A stretch of DNA of 64,000 nt from Pomacea canaliculata (GCF_003073045.1 NC_037598.1:485501-549500), one strand, 5' to 3'. Positions 38,489 to 51,664 are shown, numbered from the stretch's first letter. Numbers and translations: made by a program. The notes: generated by a model not told the origin, from the letters alone.

Positions 38489-38893
38489 ATGTTGCCTGTG
38501 ATGTTTGTAGCTGTCGGTAGACTCGACCTCGGTTTACATCGGAAACTCCAAAGTCACAACACTCTGGTGGTGAAAGTGAGCAGTACTGCACCTCCGCTCT
38601 TACTGGCAAATGCTCTCTCTTATCCTTCGGCGGCATTCAAACAGAACCCGCATGGTAATAGGATGGGGATTTCCAGCAAGAGAAACAATTCAAGTTTACC
38701 ACTCTATTCTGCACGACGCGAGCTCACCCATAACACATTAGAAACCACACAGAGACAAGGCTTCCTATTAAATCCAGAGATGCGAACAAGTACATCACAC
38801 AACGCGGCGCATATCATGACTATACGTCACGTGGTTTGCGCATGCAATTATAACCTTGTGAATACGGTGGTGACAGAGTTTTCCAAGAGATAG
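38489..38893 (+). CDS. ORF with N-terminal hydrophobic helix, unknown
   Basis: From the first ATG there are 134 codons, and the frame is open upstream to a TAG at 38435. A hydrophobic segment (IVVLLMLPVMFVAVG) is followed by RLDLGLHRK and a Ser/Asn/Arg-rich region with one N-glycosylation sequon (NNSS) and a CAC motif near the end. The order of helix then polar stem is that of a type II Golgi enzyme or a secreted protein. No catalytic domain follows. A possible acceptor (CCTTTCAG) lies just before the helix. It is the longest non-repetitive open frame in this part of the window. It could also be chance. Confidence 0.25.
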   Translation: MLPVMFVAVGRLDLGLHRKLQSHNTLVVKVSSTAPPLLLANALSYPSAAFKQNPHGNRMGISSKRNNSSLPLYSARRELTHNTLETTQRQGFLLNPEMRTSTSHNAAHIMTIRHVVCACNYNLVNTVVTEFSKR

Positions 38894-38899
38894 GGACAA

Positions 38900-41207
38900 G
38901 AATGAGTCATCGACACCTTTAGCAATTTTCGGACAATTTAATGTTTATTGAGGTATGTAAATCTTGTAGACTGTAAAAGTATGTGAGCATTTGATTGCTT
39001 CAGTCAATTCGCTTTTTTTTACAAATGACTACAGCTTCTTGCTCTTGGTGTAGGCTCATTTGATTATAATAACGTCAAGTCTACTATTCTGAAGCAATAG
39101 ATAATGATCTCTATTAGTTTGTTATAAAAAGGTCATTGCCTTTGCTTCGGTTGTAAATTCAAAAAAGTGAATGACATCCTAGATTTATAAAAAAAACAAG
39201 CAAAAACTTGATAAGAGTGAATGATAGACTTCATTAGGCGCCATCATGGTTTTCAGAGAGGTTCTTCATTCTAAAGACGAGAGTAGGGGCTCGTTTTTGC
39301 AAGACTTAATGTGAAGCTAGCATTCCAGTATGTAAGGGACAAGAAGTGAGGTTGGAGACAAAACAGGAACCTCTAAACACATAGAAACTGTTTTTTTAGG
39401 TCCTTTTTTTTCCTTTGTCTTTGGGTAAATTATACAATTGGTTTTTGCGACTCAGTGCATTGTAAAAGGCAACGAATTTGTGGTTTATATCAGAAACTAT
39501 TATTACACATAAACATCAGTAGAGGTCCATAGATCGGTTTGTATGCTTGTCAAGATGCTCTCTAATTTATGGTGTATAAGACATCAGAGTTTTGGGTTGT
39601 TTTAATATGGATTAGTTAAAGAGTAAGGATCTTAGTGGGGAGTTTGTCTGTCGTGGGTATGCCTCTGAACATTGAAAGATCGTACTGATTTTGAAGGTCT
39701 ACAAAATTAAATACAAGACCTCTGTTTGTAACTGTATACAATGTTCCTATACTTCTAGTTACATATCTGTGATAGATATACCCGTATTAAGTTTGCAATT
39801 ATCATTTGTGCTAAAGGAGACAGTTGATAGAGTAAAATTAGTGGAATGGGGAGGGGCCAAGGGATAATTTCATTTTTGATCTATTTGCATTATGTTTACT
39901 CAGTATTGTAATAATGATATTGATATTTTGTGAGTGAAAATAAATGAGGAGTGATAACTTCTGTCATTTAATTGATATTATTTTACTTATTGCAAAAACA
40001 ATAAAGAAGGCAATAATTGTTGAAAGAAGTTTTTATGTGATAAGACATTACGCAGATAATCTCGGATTCAGAAATGTTTAGAATCCAAAAGAACCAATTT
40101 TTTTTATATCGTGGGTTTTTTCTTCCTATTTCTTTGCTTTTTCTTCGTCATAATAAATGTGTTGCGCGGTCTCTGTAACAGCATGACCTCCAGGTCTTGC
40201 AAGATAGCGACGTCGTTCGAGGTTACATAATTGTGCATCCGCACGAAGGGTAGATAAGTACGTGGACACTTCTGCTACGCGCCTATTGTCTCTGTTTAAC
40301 TACATTAGGAACGGACTGCTCTGAGGATAAGTGAGGTTCGGGTGATTATTCACACATCGCATCACTCTTCTATGATAAGAGACAAATAACATGATACGAA
40401 TCTTTTCCGATGAGACTATTAGACTCACTTTATATTTCAATATTACTACATGCTATTCACTTCTGCAGAAAATTAAGCAGCAAACAGCCGGACATCCCAC
40501 TGGATAGAGATAGGATGCAAAATTCTTACAACCTGATTGGGAATGATAAGGTCTATATATATAGAATGTTTTAACCAGACAGCAGGAATTGAGAATTTGG
40601 ATTGATGCTACTGCGAGTGCGAAAACGCCGTCGGCAAATGCGGTTTTTTCTTGGTCGACAACATCTGCGTGCATTCTGTTCGAAGTTGATAATTCTCAGG
40701 TCTAGGTCGCTGGGTATACATGCTGTGTTCCACTCACACTGTGTCTTGCATGTGAACTTCCAAAATGACACTGTGTCGCTTCTTCACGACACCACACACA
40801 CTCATTTGGTACGGGGTGGGCAGGGCTTGTTGCCAAAATCGATAATAGCCAGGTGACGCAAACTGACTGTCTGCACTAGCAATTACTTTTCCAATTCACA
40901 TACACATCAATTTTTTATCTGATAGATATTTTGTTTTATTATGTCTATCACCAGTTTAAGGACTGCTACTGGGGAGGTTCATAGTTCTTAAGTTACAATC
41001 ATATGTCATGATAGAAATCCAGGTACTGACAATTAAGGGTTTGTTATTAACCAAAAATAAGCAAGAAATAAGTAAACTTCGATTTATTTTATTAAGTAAA
41101 TAGTCGATTTGACTTAAAAAACTTATAATAAAAGGATATGTTTATAAGTTGATGTTGATGTATTGAAATCTAGAAATCTTAAAAAGTGTATAGATATAGT
41201 TGGGTAG
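38900..41207. other. Spacer, no gene seen
   Basis: No splice-supported coding sequence. Several 60-85 codon frames near 40450-40860 overlap on both strands. Confidence 0.35.
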
Positions 41208-41307
41208 NNNNNNNNNNNNNNNNNNNNNNNNNNNNNNNNNNNNNNNNNNNNNNNNNNNNNNNNNNNNNNNNNNNNNNNNNNNNNNNNNNNNNNNNNNNNN
41301 NNNNNNN
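41208..41307. other. Assembly gap of exactly 100 N
   Basis: A run of 100 N marks a scaffold join of unknown true size. Order and orientation across it are only as good as the scaffolding. Confidence 0.99.
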
Positions 41308-44250
41308 ACTGTAGTGTTTCAAAATGGGAATAAGCAACATTTTTTTCTGCACAACAATTAGTCCTGATTGAGATTGTGAAAAACTCGCACGTGGTGGTTT
41401 TTCTTACAAAAGGAATATAATAATCTGAGATGTCAATTGTAGCTTATAAAACGTCTTCTTTTAAAAATAAACCGTGTGTTTGTAACGTGTATTTTGTAAT
41501 TGGTAATTTTATGTTTGTTGTGTTTGCACGTACTGGCAAAATGAGAAGTGCTGTTGTATAATCTATCATAAACTACTGCTTCGACCACAAAACACAACAC
41601 AGAAATAACACGTGCTAACAACTTGTAAAATCTTAGCTAACTGATTATCTTCATAACAAGGCAATTTCAAGAGACATGCAAGTAAGTCGACCAGTGACAT
41701 AGAACCACTTCACAATATCCCACGCTGTGGAGATGTTAGCAGTTGGCAGTGGGGATGCTCAGTGGGGAGGGTATCAGTGGGGGCATGTCAGTGGGGATGT
41801 GGTGGTGTGTTTTCAGCAAGTGTTCCGTGTAAAAATATAACAGTTTCATTATCATATTTCAGAATCCAAAGCCTGTGTAATTTTTCCTTAGCCTGTTATT
41901 CTATCAGAGTAGACGATCAAACCTTACAAATATAAGACAGATAATACAATATAACCTGAGGGCACCTGAGTTAGAGGTAGAAAACATGTTTACAGGAGGA
42001 AAGCTTAGTTTTCAAAACTTCAAAGTTATAGTACATCAGATCGCGCAGGAGGGAAAAGACGAATTAAATTGTAAACAAAAATTGTTCCAAATGTGTAGCC
42101 CTGTCTATTGGCAAACGGCAATCCTGGACTAGGAACGATATTTCATTAATTTCTAAAAAGTTGATTAAAGAAGTATCACAATATTGCACATATAAATAAA
42201 CAACAAGAATTGTCCGGTGTCTGCACATTAAAGCAGAAGAAGGAGTCAATGAGTCTTAAACTCCTTTGCGACAACTAATACTAGAACAACCGACATAAAG
42301 CTCTCGAGTCCCATGTCACGACAACCAAGGTAGAACTAACTGACTACACATGCGAGCCCTGAGTCTCTCTCCTCTCTCTTAACACACATCACACGACACA
42401 CTTTCTTTGTGTAGAAATAACCATAGCATGACCAAACTGAAGGAGAAGCTCAAGAGAGAAGGCACCAGAACGTCGGCCTGCCATTGCGTGTTTGTCTGGT
42501 CCCTGTCCTTTACGGCAAACTTGCCTTCAGCGAACTGCTTCCGAACTCGTTGGCCAGACAATTCCCTTTTATTACCTAAAGTCTCAGCATCCATTCTGTT
42601 ATTGGCTTACAGGAGCCATTGGAGAGTCTTTTGCACTTAACATTGGCTGATCTCTATTCACAAATCTCTAAAATGAGTTTTTTTTTTTTTTAAAAATTAT
42701 ATCCTAGCAAAAAAAGCAGATCGGAAAGTAAAGAAAGGACATTTCAGTATAAGACTCTTACTTCACTTTTACATTATTTGTGAACCTACGAAATATCGCT
42801 GAAAATATTATATACCCCGGCGAAAAACAAAAACAAACACGTCTGGGTGGCGTGGCAAGTGCGTCAGGATGACCTTATTCACGGGTGTGGATGAATGACT
42901 TTGGGTGTCTAGCCACACACTAGCGCGTGCACGTGGGAACAGAGATATGAAAGTATAAAAAAAGGAAAAGGAAATATACAACTCGAAATAACAAGGAAGA
43001 AGAAACAAACTGAGGAAAAGCAGTGTTAATGTTTTCATCGGATGTTTAGTCTTAGTAGTAAAAACCTTTTTTTCCTCCACCACACACTAATGATGGCTTA
43101 GAACAAAGAATAATAACACATCATAAATATTTATGAGGCTCTCATGTTAACCGCAGAACATCTTATCTGTCCGCTGGAATGCAATTTTGTTCTTTTTGTG
43201 TGTGTGTTTTTAAATTTGTTGTCGTCAGAAAAAAAAGGTAACAGAAAGACACACCCTGGGTGAGAAAATTTCCTTTTTCCGCCAATAAATTAAATGACAG
43301 TTTACTGGGCCTTTCTTTATCTTCTCTATCTTTCTGTGTTCTGGTAGTGACTTCCTCCATAGCAACGATACACTTACAGTGGTATTACATTAACTTTTAC
43401 AACTAAAAAACCTAATTATAATTAGCAATATCTATTATCAAATGACTGTAGCATGTAATATTTTATTTGTTGTCATTGTAATGAAATGTTAACACGCAAA
43501 CATTTTCGGTCTGAATGTTTTAGTAACCAGTTGGTATTAGGGATAAGCTAATTACAGGAATTTAGACTCATGGTATCTTTACAGACACCTTTTCAGATTA
43601 TATATTTAATATGGTGCTCAAACTTTACAATGTGCAGGTGAAGCCAGACAGGCTGTTAATATTTCACAACCTTGCTGGACTGTACTCCCGACTTCAACTC
43701 ACACACACACTGCTTCACAAACATTCCCTACAAAGCCAAACAAGACAAAGTTTGTTTATTCAGGTAACAGATTCCACTGAGTTTTTTTCCCCAATTCAGT
43801 TACAGTAATAGTGACAAATAAAATGTTATTTCCCGCCATCTTGAGCACGGTGAACCTTTCTTGAAAGATCTGTCACCTCACACCCGATAAAGACCGGGTG
43901 GCATGGTCGCCCTATATTCTCAAGCACATCTGGGGGCAAAGGAGGAAAAGTGTCGTGCACATGCTAAACAAGGAGACTAAATTCTGTATTGAGTTCCTAG
44001 ACCTCTAGCTGTGAAGTGCAAATAGGGGACTGACAAACAGGTGAAAACACTGGAATTATAAACTTCTGTTGATTTGAGTCACGTGTCTGTTTAACAAATA
44101 CAAAAACTCTTAACAGAAGATTTTAGAGATTGGGAATGGAGATTTTAATGTTATATAATTTTGTCATTACTCCTGTGACTCTTGATCATGAAAGTGTATT
44201 TTTCGTATTGTTAACATTCCCGGCTCAATGTATTACAATGGGTTGTTTGC
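41308..44250. other. Spacer, no confident gene
   Basis: A minus-strand frame with ATG near 43036 encodes a leader-like stretch (MKTLTLLFLSLFLLPCYFEL) but runs into low-complexity Phe/Ser without a donor. Nothing else is supported. Confidence 0.3.
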
Positions 44251-44251
44251 A

Positions 44252-44400
44252 GGTTCGGGAAGCAGAAACAAGAACTGGATAGAGGAGCGATCCACGCTAC
44301 CTCATTCTCGTCAAGTCGGTCTGTGTGAATGTTTTAAACTTAGCAGGACCTGCACACCTGTGATTTACACCTTTACAACACCTTGTTTTGCTGGAGTCTC
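44252..44400 (+). CDS. Candidate Cys-containing exon, unknown
   Basis: The acceptor GTTGTTTGCAG and a GTAACT donor bound a frame that is phase 1 in and open throughout. It encodes about 49 residues including SRNKNWIEERSTLP and CECFKLSRTCTP. The four-Cys pattern suggests an extracellular module. The phase-1 entry matches the surface-protein genes of the window, but I cannot connect it to a leader exon. Confidence 0.25.
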
Positions 44401-44639
44401 GGTAACTGCCAGTCGCAGGCGGAACTCGAGGGAGGGGAAGTGGGCGGGAAGGGAGAGGTAGAAATCTCTGCACTGTCAATGTGAATAAGGTGGTGTAAAT
44501 GATAAGAGACGAAGAGTAAATGTTTTTAAGTTTAATTTTAATTAGCTATTTTGGTTGATTTTGGCCTTAACGAGACCTTGATTCTGTCAAACGCTAGATT
44601 TTGGAGAACAAATTTAAAAAAAACCAAAAAACTGAAGTC

Positions 44640-45175
44640 GTCTTGATAGCCTCTGCACATGTTTTCCAGTGTGTTCTACTCATCACTCCTTTTCTCTGAA
44701 CCCACCATCACTCTCTCCCAGTCGTTCATAAAACTTGAAGTTATTTTCGAAACTTTATTGTGTTGTGTTGTGTTGGCATACCAACCTCGCAGGTCAGTCT
44801 GCTCCATGTACCTCACTAGAGACATTTGGCCGTCGCTCCTTCTCCCTGTCCGGCCTCAGTCTGTGGAATGACTTCCTCCGTCTCTCCGCATAGAGTCGGT
44901 ATCTGGCTTCCCATCTGAACTTCAAGCTTAACTCTTTCGCACACCTACTATATCTTGCCCATCCTGTTGTCCTTTCTCCCCTACACTCCTACCTGTGCAT
45001 TCTTGTATTGGTAACCGGTCTCTGTTTGTATAAGTTGTACATATTTGTACTTGATTGTTATATTCTCATCACGTGGCCTCTTTCCTCACTGTCCCTGTTC
45101 TCTTGTGAAACACACCAAGCTCGATTCCATGTGGGGAAATGCGCTATAAAAATACTATTATTATTATTATTGAAC
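44640..45175 (+). mobile_element. LINE 3' end (non-LTR retrotransposon relic)
   Basis: The + strand reads SAPCTSLETFGRRSFSLSGL then SLWNDFLRLSA, the conserved C-terminal block of CR1/L2/Jockey-type reverse transcriptases, followed by stops and a 3' tail. The tail ends GCGCTATAAAAATACTATTATT, an (ATT)n repeat such as many LINEs carry at the 3' end. It is 5'-truncated, as usual for LINE insertions. It may be the same family as the two RT fragments elsewhere in the window. Confidence 0.7.
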
Positions 45176-45900
45176 ACAGAAGGCGTTTAAAACCAGTTTT
45201 TGGACTTGAGCTAAACAAAAGCGTTGTCGTCCCGACATTACTTGATCGTTCGTAAGATACAAAAAACATGTTGAAAGGACCGAAGTGGGGTAGATTACTC
45301 AAGCTAAAAATAGTCAGATGGGATTCGCACGACTGGACAAGGAAGGGCAGGTAGGTTAACCTTTGACTTTAAAGCCGGAAGGAGTCGTAAAATAACAAAT
45401 GTTCTAAACTGCTGCAGACACGAGGCTGTTAATGCTTTCTATTTTATTTACTTTGTATTTGTCTGCTGTTGTCCTTGACTAGTTGTGTAGTTAAAGATCG
45501 TTGACAAGATTTGTGTTCTAAACTCTACTATAAGAATATTTCTCTGAACTACATTTTGCCGTAAATAGAAGTTAGGATGATTTTTATACACTATATACAC
45601 TATGTCACATGACTGTACACTTTTTTATTAATACTATTCATCCTTTATCTTAATTTATATTTCCTTATTTTTTATATTACTTTTTGTGTATGGATGCAAG
45701 AGGTTGAGTTAGTGTGGCAAGCTTTGCAAAACATTCCACTGAGCGAATTGCAGTCTTGTAGTCTTTATCATGTATGTTTGGTGTGTAGGTGGCAGGGAAA
45801 CGGAAAAACCATGATAAGCGTGGCACTCAAGGAATGTCACACATTATGATCAGTCAGCAAGGTTATAATACTAATTTGTCACAGAATTCATCCTTTACAG

Positions 45901-45977
45901 AGGGATTGTCATTGTCTCTGGACATGTCAAACGACTGCTAAATGTTTTGGCTGCATGTCCTCTCGCGAACACCAACC
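45901..45977 (+). CDS. Candidate exon, unknown
   Basis: The acceptor TCATCCTTTACAG and donor GTGAGT bound a 77-nt stretch open in two frames. One is Cys-rich (RDCHCLWTCQTTAKCFGC) and the other is hydrophobic (GIVIVSGHVKRLLNVLAAC). Which is used, if either, cannot be told from one exon. Confidence 0.18.
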
Positions 45978-46761
45978 TCGTGAGTCCTCAGACAGACTAC
46001 TACAATCATTATTGAAGGATGTTTGTAATTTCTAAGATCAGGGTGTGAATTTAGTTGATTTTGGCCTCGTTTTTATACGTGACAACGGTTGAAAGTTCTG
46101 AAAGTAAAATGCTTTGTGGGTTTCTGTTAAAGCAATTAAACTGTGATTTTGACCGACTACAATCTGACATGTGAAGCTACCAGGGGAACTCTATGCAAAG
46201 TTTCTTTGCCACAATATTTTTCTCATGTATCTGGGCAGACAGCTCAGTGCTGCAACAGTGGAATGTCTGAGTGCTCCCTTCTCTGCCCTTTGTCCACCTT
46301 ACCCTGTCCTCTTCCGTTGAGATTCAAGGCACGAGCCCCACATTTTTTTAGGACGAGATAGTGTGCTCTGTAATAGTTTCCTCACACAAGTTGAGCTCAC
46401 ATATTAATACAAAAAATCTTTAGAAAGCCGAAGAATGCCTTAACCTAAGGTGGTTCATAAGTGCTGAGATTTGTATGCTGGTTTTGATTGCAGGCGACAA
46501 CAGGTGTTTTATTTTCGTCGCCAGAGAGGTACCGGGGCTGTTTTGACAACCTAGTCAAGTACGGGTATTGCCAAATATTTTATCACTACCCGACTCTTCA
46601 AAGGAACTTCGTAACCTTTCTGTTGAGAGCTGTTGCCTGACATCTAAGTAAAAAACAAAGAGGTTTACGACAGCGCATTCAAGTAAATAAATTGTCAGAC
46701 TTTATTCTCATGGAGTAGAAACAACTCTCAACACCCGTTTACCTTTGTTTGCTGTGTACAG

Positions 46762-46933
46762 CCCACCTTCACAATTCAAGATTCAAGACCCTTTCACTCT
46801 CTATGAAGTATGCTTGAAGGAGGGGGGAATCTTGTTTGTTGATGCCACCTGCCCTTTACCTGAGCACCTTGAGAATGTAGCTACTGTGTCTAATGTTACA
46901 CCTGCGCTAACCCTCATGTACGGAAAAATGTAA
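46762..46933 (+). CDS. Candidate 3'-terminal exon, unknown protein
   Basis: A pyrimidine-rich acceptor (TTGCTGTGTACAG) precedes a 57-codon open frame (phase 2 in) with protein-like composition, including QDPFTLYEVCLKEGGILFVD and ATCPLPEHLENVATVSNVTP. It ends at a TAA followed at once by ATTAAA, a common variant polyadenylation signal. Together these suggest a last exon. Upstream partners may be among the candidate + exons at 44.25 and 45.9 kb. No family is recognised. Confidence 0.3.
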
Positions 46934-46939
46934 TATTAA

Positions 46940-49118
46940 AGGCTTGAGCGTTAAACTAAACAAATGTTTGGTCAAGAACTGTAGATAAGAAGACATTCTT
47001 GAATAAGAGAGAATTCACACGGTCTCTGAAAGTAAAAAGAGACAAGACACGAACCTCTGGGCTTTATTTTTATTTGACGAAGTTTCGTATGGTGTGAAAG
47101 TGCTCGACCCATGTAGCGGACTCTCGTGTTAGTCAAACTAAAAACGAAACTTTTCACTGAAACAAACATTTTAAAACAATTGCTTGAAAGCGCAGAATAG
47201 TGTTTCCGCACGTGTGTGTGTGTGTGTGCTGAATGAATGGGAAAGTTAAGAGGAATCTTAGATGAAATGATTACAACATGTGTGAATGTAAAAGGAAGAT
47301 GCATGTGAATATGTGTGTGTTTATATTTATATATACATATATAGAAATATACATAGACACCCTTGTCACGTCATTCCCTACATTATAGTTATATATTCGT
47401 ATTTCCTTCTACATCAGAAAAAAAATCTTAAAAAGAACAGACCCCGTCGTTGAGAGATTGTCTTTTCGTAAAATTCCTTTTCAAAACTATGCAAAGACAC
47501 GCCGTTCTTATCGGTCCTAAAATATTCTTCAATTTGGAGGGCTCATTAAAAATTTTGTGAGGTCTTTAACACCCATAAATAGTTTGACTTAAATGAAGAT
47601 ATAGTAATGACACTCTAATCACAGTTGAAGAAAAATCCATTTGACAGAAACCGTGTACCCGGGAAAGGTCCGTTGATATAACAAGGATGTTGCTAGAGAT
47701 AAGATCTCGAAATAAAAGGCTCACAAGGAAAAAGACGATGATCAGTCATGACTGACAGTCCCACCTATTTGCCTGACTGACTTCCTCCACCAACCCCTAG
47801 CTAAAAGCATTTAATTTTGTTTGGATGGCTCTAGTTCGCCTTGCTGCGTGCCTGTGTCAAAGGTCCACAAGAATAAAACCTTTTATTTCACGACTAACGT
47901 GAGAACTAAACAGTATTTTGCAAATCTTGATATCTCACCATATCTGTCCATACTTCAACATCCGAACCGCCGGCTATCAAGTTTCTAGTTATGTACTTAT
48001 TTCTAGTGTTTCCAAGAAATATTGTCTTTTTTGTTATTCTTGTCGATCAGTGTCATGTGCAAACCATCTAACCACTTTTATGGTAGATAACAAATTTCTG
48101 ATGCTTAGTACTTTTAAAGAAATAAAGATTATGTATACCAACATCCTTTAAATATGTGTTGAAATAAGTGCGCGAATCACTAACCAGTCCAATGATACTA
48201 ATTGGAGGAAACAACAAAGAGACTGATACAGATTGCAAAGCGTGGAGTGCGAGTGTCAAGGATGTTTGTATCTCGAGACAACATGGAGTGAGCACCTCTC
48301 ACCGAGCTTTACAACCTCACACACCAAGATTTGCTTCACATCCGGCGTTACTCAGATACACTTCCTTCTTGACAGTCTGTAAGTGCTATAAATTTATAAC
48401 TCGTCCTACTAGATTATTTTTATGGAGGGAGGAGTAAGGTTTGACAGTGAGTATTTACAGCAAGCAGGTGAACGGGAGGAACCGGTGTTACCCGACACTG
48501 GACAAAGAGAAGATCACAGATGGGCTTACGGACGTTGGTGACGAGGTTTTTTTTTTTCCTTGGTTATCGCGAGGACCCACTTCCTTGGTGATAATCATTT
48601 GTCGGGATCTGATGTCGTTATCAGAGATAACAACCTCGCAAGTCTAGTGGTAGTCACTGAAGTTTGTTCAAACCGCTCTTTTGCACTCAGGATGCACTGG
48701 TAGGATCATTGAGCATTCAGCGACAAACACACACATAAATATATATATATATACAAATTCCGCTTAAGAAGAAAGTAAAGTCCTCTATTCTTTTAAACAT
48801 TTAGTGTTTTTTCTGTTTTACACTGAAATTAAATGGGAATTGCCGATTACAGATTTATAGTAGATATTTAAGAATACGTGTATGAGAAAGACGAAAGGAA
48901 GTATTAAATAGTTTTAAGAAAAACTTCAAGTAGACAAGTATTTTTTTTTCAGTACACACCACCTCGTATCCCCCAAGACACGCACCAATTTAGTTTCCAA
49001 TAATGTGGCAAGAAATAACTTTACCTAGGGTGTAGCAGGGAATATCTGTGGTTGTTCCATTGTTGTTTGGTCGTCTGCTATTTGTAGTTTGTTTTACTGG
49101 TTGCCTCTTTTGTTCCAG
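46940..49118. other. Spacer with weak candidate exon
   Basis: A + frame near 48460-48645 is protein-like at its start (NRCYPTLDKEKITDGLTDVG) after a TATTTACAG acceptor, but then runs through a poly-T tract. The rest is AT-rich. Confidence 0.2.
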
Positions 49119-49286
49119 TATGTGTGGGAATTTATACAAAAAGCAGCGAATGTGTTTAACCCACCCTACGATGTTCATCTGGACATGTTAGATAAATACA
49201 AAATATTACTACCAAAGGGAAATAAACCTTGCGTCATAAGACCACCACGAGTGTTTTCCCCTTTATCACATTGTCTTTTTGTTTAG
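49119..49286 (+). CDS. Candidate terminal exon, unknown
   Basis: An excellent acceptor (TGGTTGCCTCTTTTGTTCCAG region) leads into 55 codons open in phase 0 to a TAG. The product includes YVWEFIQKAANVFNPPYDVH and LDMLDKYKILLPKGNKPCVI. The composition is protein-like, but nothing upstream can be joined with confidence. Confidence 0.25.
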   Translation, partial: YVWEFIQKAANVFNPPYDVHLDMLDKYKILLPKGNKPCVIRPPRVFSPLSHCLFV

Positions 49287-49289
49287 GGT

Positions 49290-50863
49290 GTTTTTATTTT
49301 TAGGAAAAAGTGTATCTGTTTTGTTCTTGATTTGAAATATGAATAATTTTTCAGTGTCATATGATATTGTACTAAAACATGGAGATCAACATAAAATAAG
49401 TTCTTTACCATTCTCAGCATCGGAAGGAGGAATCTCGAAAAAGATCAACGGAAACGAATGTTTATGCACGCTAGTGGTATTTGTGTTTAGAGAAAACAAG
49501 AGTTTAACAGTTCACACATAAAACGGTAATCAGCAAGATACAGCCACTAGCGGATATATAAAATATCAACTTTGTCTTTGTGTAGTTTACAGAAATTTGT
49601 AGTCTCATTGCCTACGTAGGCATTTTAAGTGCTTTCGAAACTGTTTTATTACACACAAAATTCTATAGTAGAATACATTATTATTACCGCACAAATTTCG
49701 AAAGTAATACTTAGTAGAAAACTCTATATTATAAAGTACATTCTCTTAACTATATTTTAACATGAAGAGGTTTTTTTTTCGAAATAGTTCTTTGGAAAAT
49801 ATGTTCAGAGATAAAACAAAATGGAGGTGATCACCAAGAATCGATCCGGCAGCTATTTGATTGGCAAATCTGTTAAACTGAACACTTTGTGACGAGGTAA
49901 GAAGCAGACAGAGCGACGGTCGGGAAGTGAACAGCATCGCCTCATGGACAATAGAAAAATGTTATTGTAGGATGCTACCTTCTGCTACAATCCACCATAG
50001 CAGTAATAAGAATAAAAGAGCAGTAAATTGCACAGAAGGTGTGATGATAGTAATATCTTTTGTTTTTGTGTTTGGTCTTTTTTTTTTTTTTTTGCTTTAA
50101 AAAGTTTATAAAACATTCTCCTTTATACAAGTGTTCTACCTTACTTTACCATCGAGTATCTATGCCAGTGTTTTACCTTACTTCTCGACACTCTGTCCTA
50201 ACTACAGAGGCAAGGAACTTTTACTTTTCTGTAATTACTGTCTCTCACAGCGGATATCGTCGGTGGAAGAAATGTACATGAATTCTGGTTGTCACTAAAT
50301 TTTGGTCCAAGCAGATGCGGATACACACACACAAACTCACACAAACTGACACACAAACACACTTATAAAAATACACCATGTCAGGTAAATATTTTTGGGA
50401 ATATCGTATTTATTGAGATGTAAAATGTGGATCGCAGTTTTCATTTTATAGCTCTATCTACAGTCAAATGAATTCTGAAAAATCAAAATCTCCTAAAATG
50501 TTCTATCAAGAATATGAATAAGATGCTGTCGTTTCATTATATGATATATCCCTTTTGTTTAGAAACATGTCAGTGCATGTTCTTTAAGAGCAATGAGTGG
50601 CATCTTGCTATTTGGTCATTTTGCCTCGTTTCGTTTCCTCATCAGAGAAAGATGTGCTTACTTTTAGCTGCTACTACGAATTGCAAGTACCTACAACAAT
50701 TTTATTCCTTTGTCAGATTTTCTGTATGATTCAAAGATTGCTTCTCGGCGGGTATAAAGCATAATACAATGCAGCTGACAGAATGTATTAGCTCGATGTT
50801 AGGCAGGGGGATAGGTGCTTGTTTTTCACATCGATCTCAATGGGATGATATTATTGTTTCTAA

Positions 50864-50906
<43 letters not shown>

Positions 50907-51600
50907 AGGGAAGGCTTCTCCGTTGTTGTTAGGTTTTTTGTTTGTTTATTTTATTTTTTTATTTTGCGTCAGTTGTAGCAGACGACGCTGTTAATGAATG
51001 ACTGTAAGAGACGCGATGAAAGGGTTAGCCAGGCGATAACATGGGAGATGTGGGGTGAGTGGGGTCTGGTCATTGCCAGAAACAGTAAGCTGCATTGTGT
51101 TTGAGTGTACAACCTGTTTGTGAGCGTGTCTGTGAGTGTCAAACCCATGGTGCCCGATGGCATAGCGCGATATTAGAGAAAGCTGTTTGTAATATACATT
51201 ATTAAATTAGAAATATAGGAGCATGTGTCTATACACAATGTTAAATTTATATGTTGTACAGCACATTTATTACACATAAGTGTGTTTGCATGTGGTAATG
51301 TTACATGCATGTATTATGGGCAGATATATAATTTATGAAAACTGCCTCTCTTTGCTCCGCATGGAGGTAATTTGCAGTTACTTTCAACTTTCAATGTTCC
51401 CAGCTTACATTGTGTATACAATTGTAAACAAAGCAACTGTCTTAAAATATTTACAAAACTCTTCTTAAATTTTACATTTGATGTTTATATTATAATAAAA
51501 GTAAAAAATGGCGAAAACTAGTGATGTTAAATTGTGTGCTGACATTTTTTAAATGAGATATCTACACACACATCACAAGTGTCTGACGATCACCACAGTC
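49290..51600. other. Spacer, no gene seen
   Basis: AT-rich. It includes a 39-base pure poly-A run at 50867-50905, which could be the tail of an old retroposed copy on +, but no source sequence or target duplication was identified. Confidence 0.35.
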
Positions 51601-51609
51601 TGTTAGAAC

Positions 51610-51664
51610 CCAGGACATGTGTCAGCAACATCATCAGTGCCACCAGCAGCGACGATAGCTTCAT
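51610..51664 (-). CDS. Orphan signal-peptide exon
   Basis: The minus-strand ATG at 51664 begins MKLSSLLVALMMLLTHVLG, a textbook signal peptide. The frame continues only five more codons before a stop, so it must splice or is dead. A GT lies after 18 codons in phase 1 (the same place as in the other leader exons), but it is followed by TCTA, a poor donor. A GTGATC site lies 16 bases further on. No downstream exons were found. It may be the surviving first exon of a lost paralogue. Confidence 0.32.

Noticed and set aside
34730-41207. Segment suspected of foreign origin from slightly higher CpG and fewer microsatellites
   Set aside because: A rough by-eye count overlaps the rest of the window. 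There is no coding or junction evidence.
42808-43083. Minus-strand frame with a leader-like MKTLTLLFLSLFLLP start
   Set aside because: No donor follows, the downstream part is Phe/Ser low complexity, and poly-A/poly-T composition alone can produce it.
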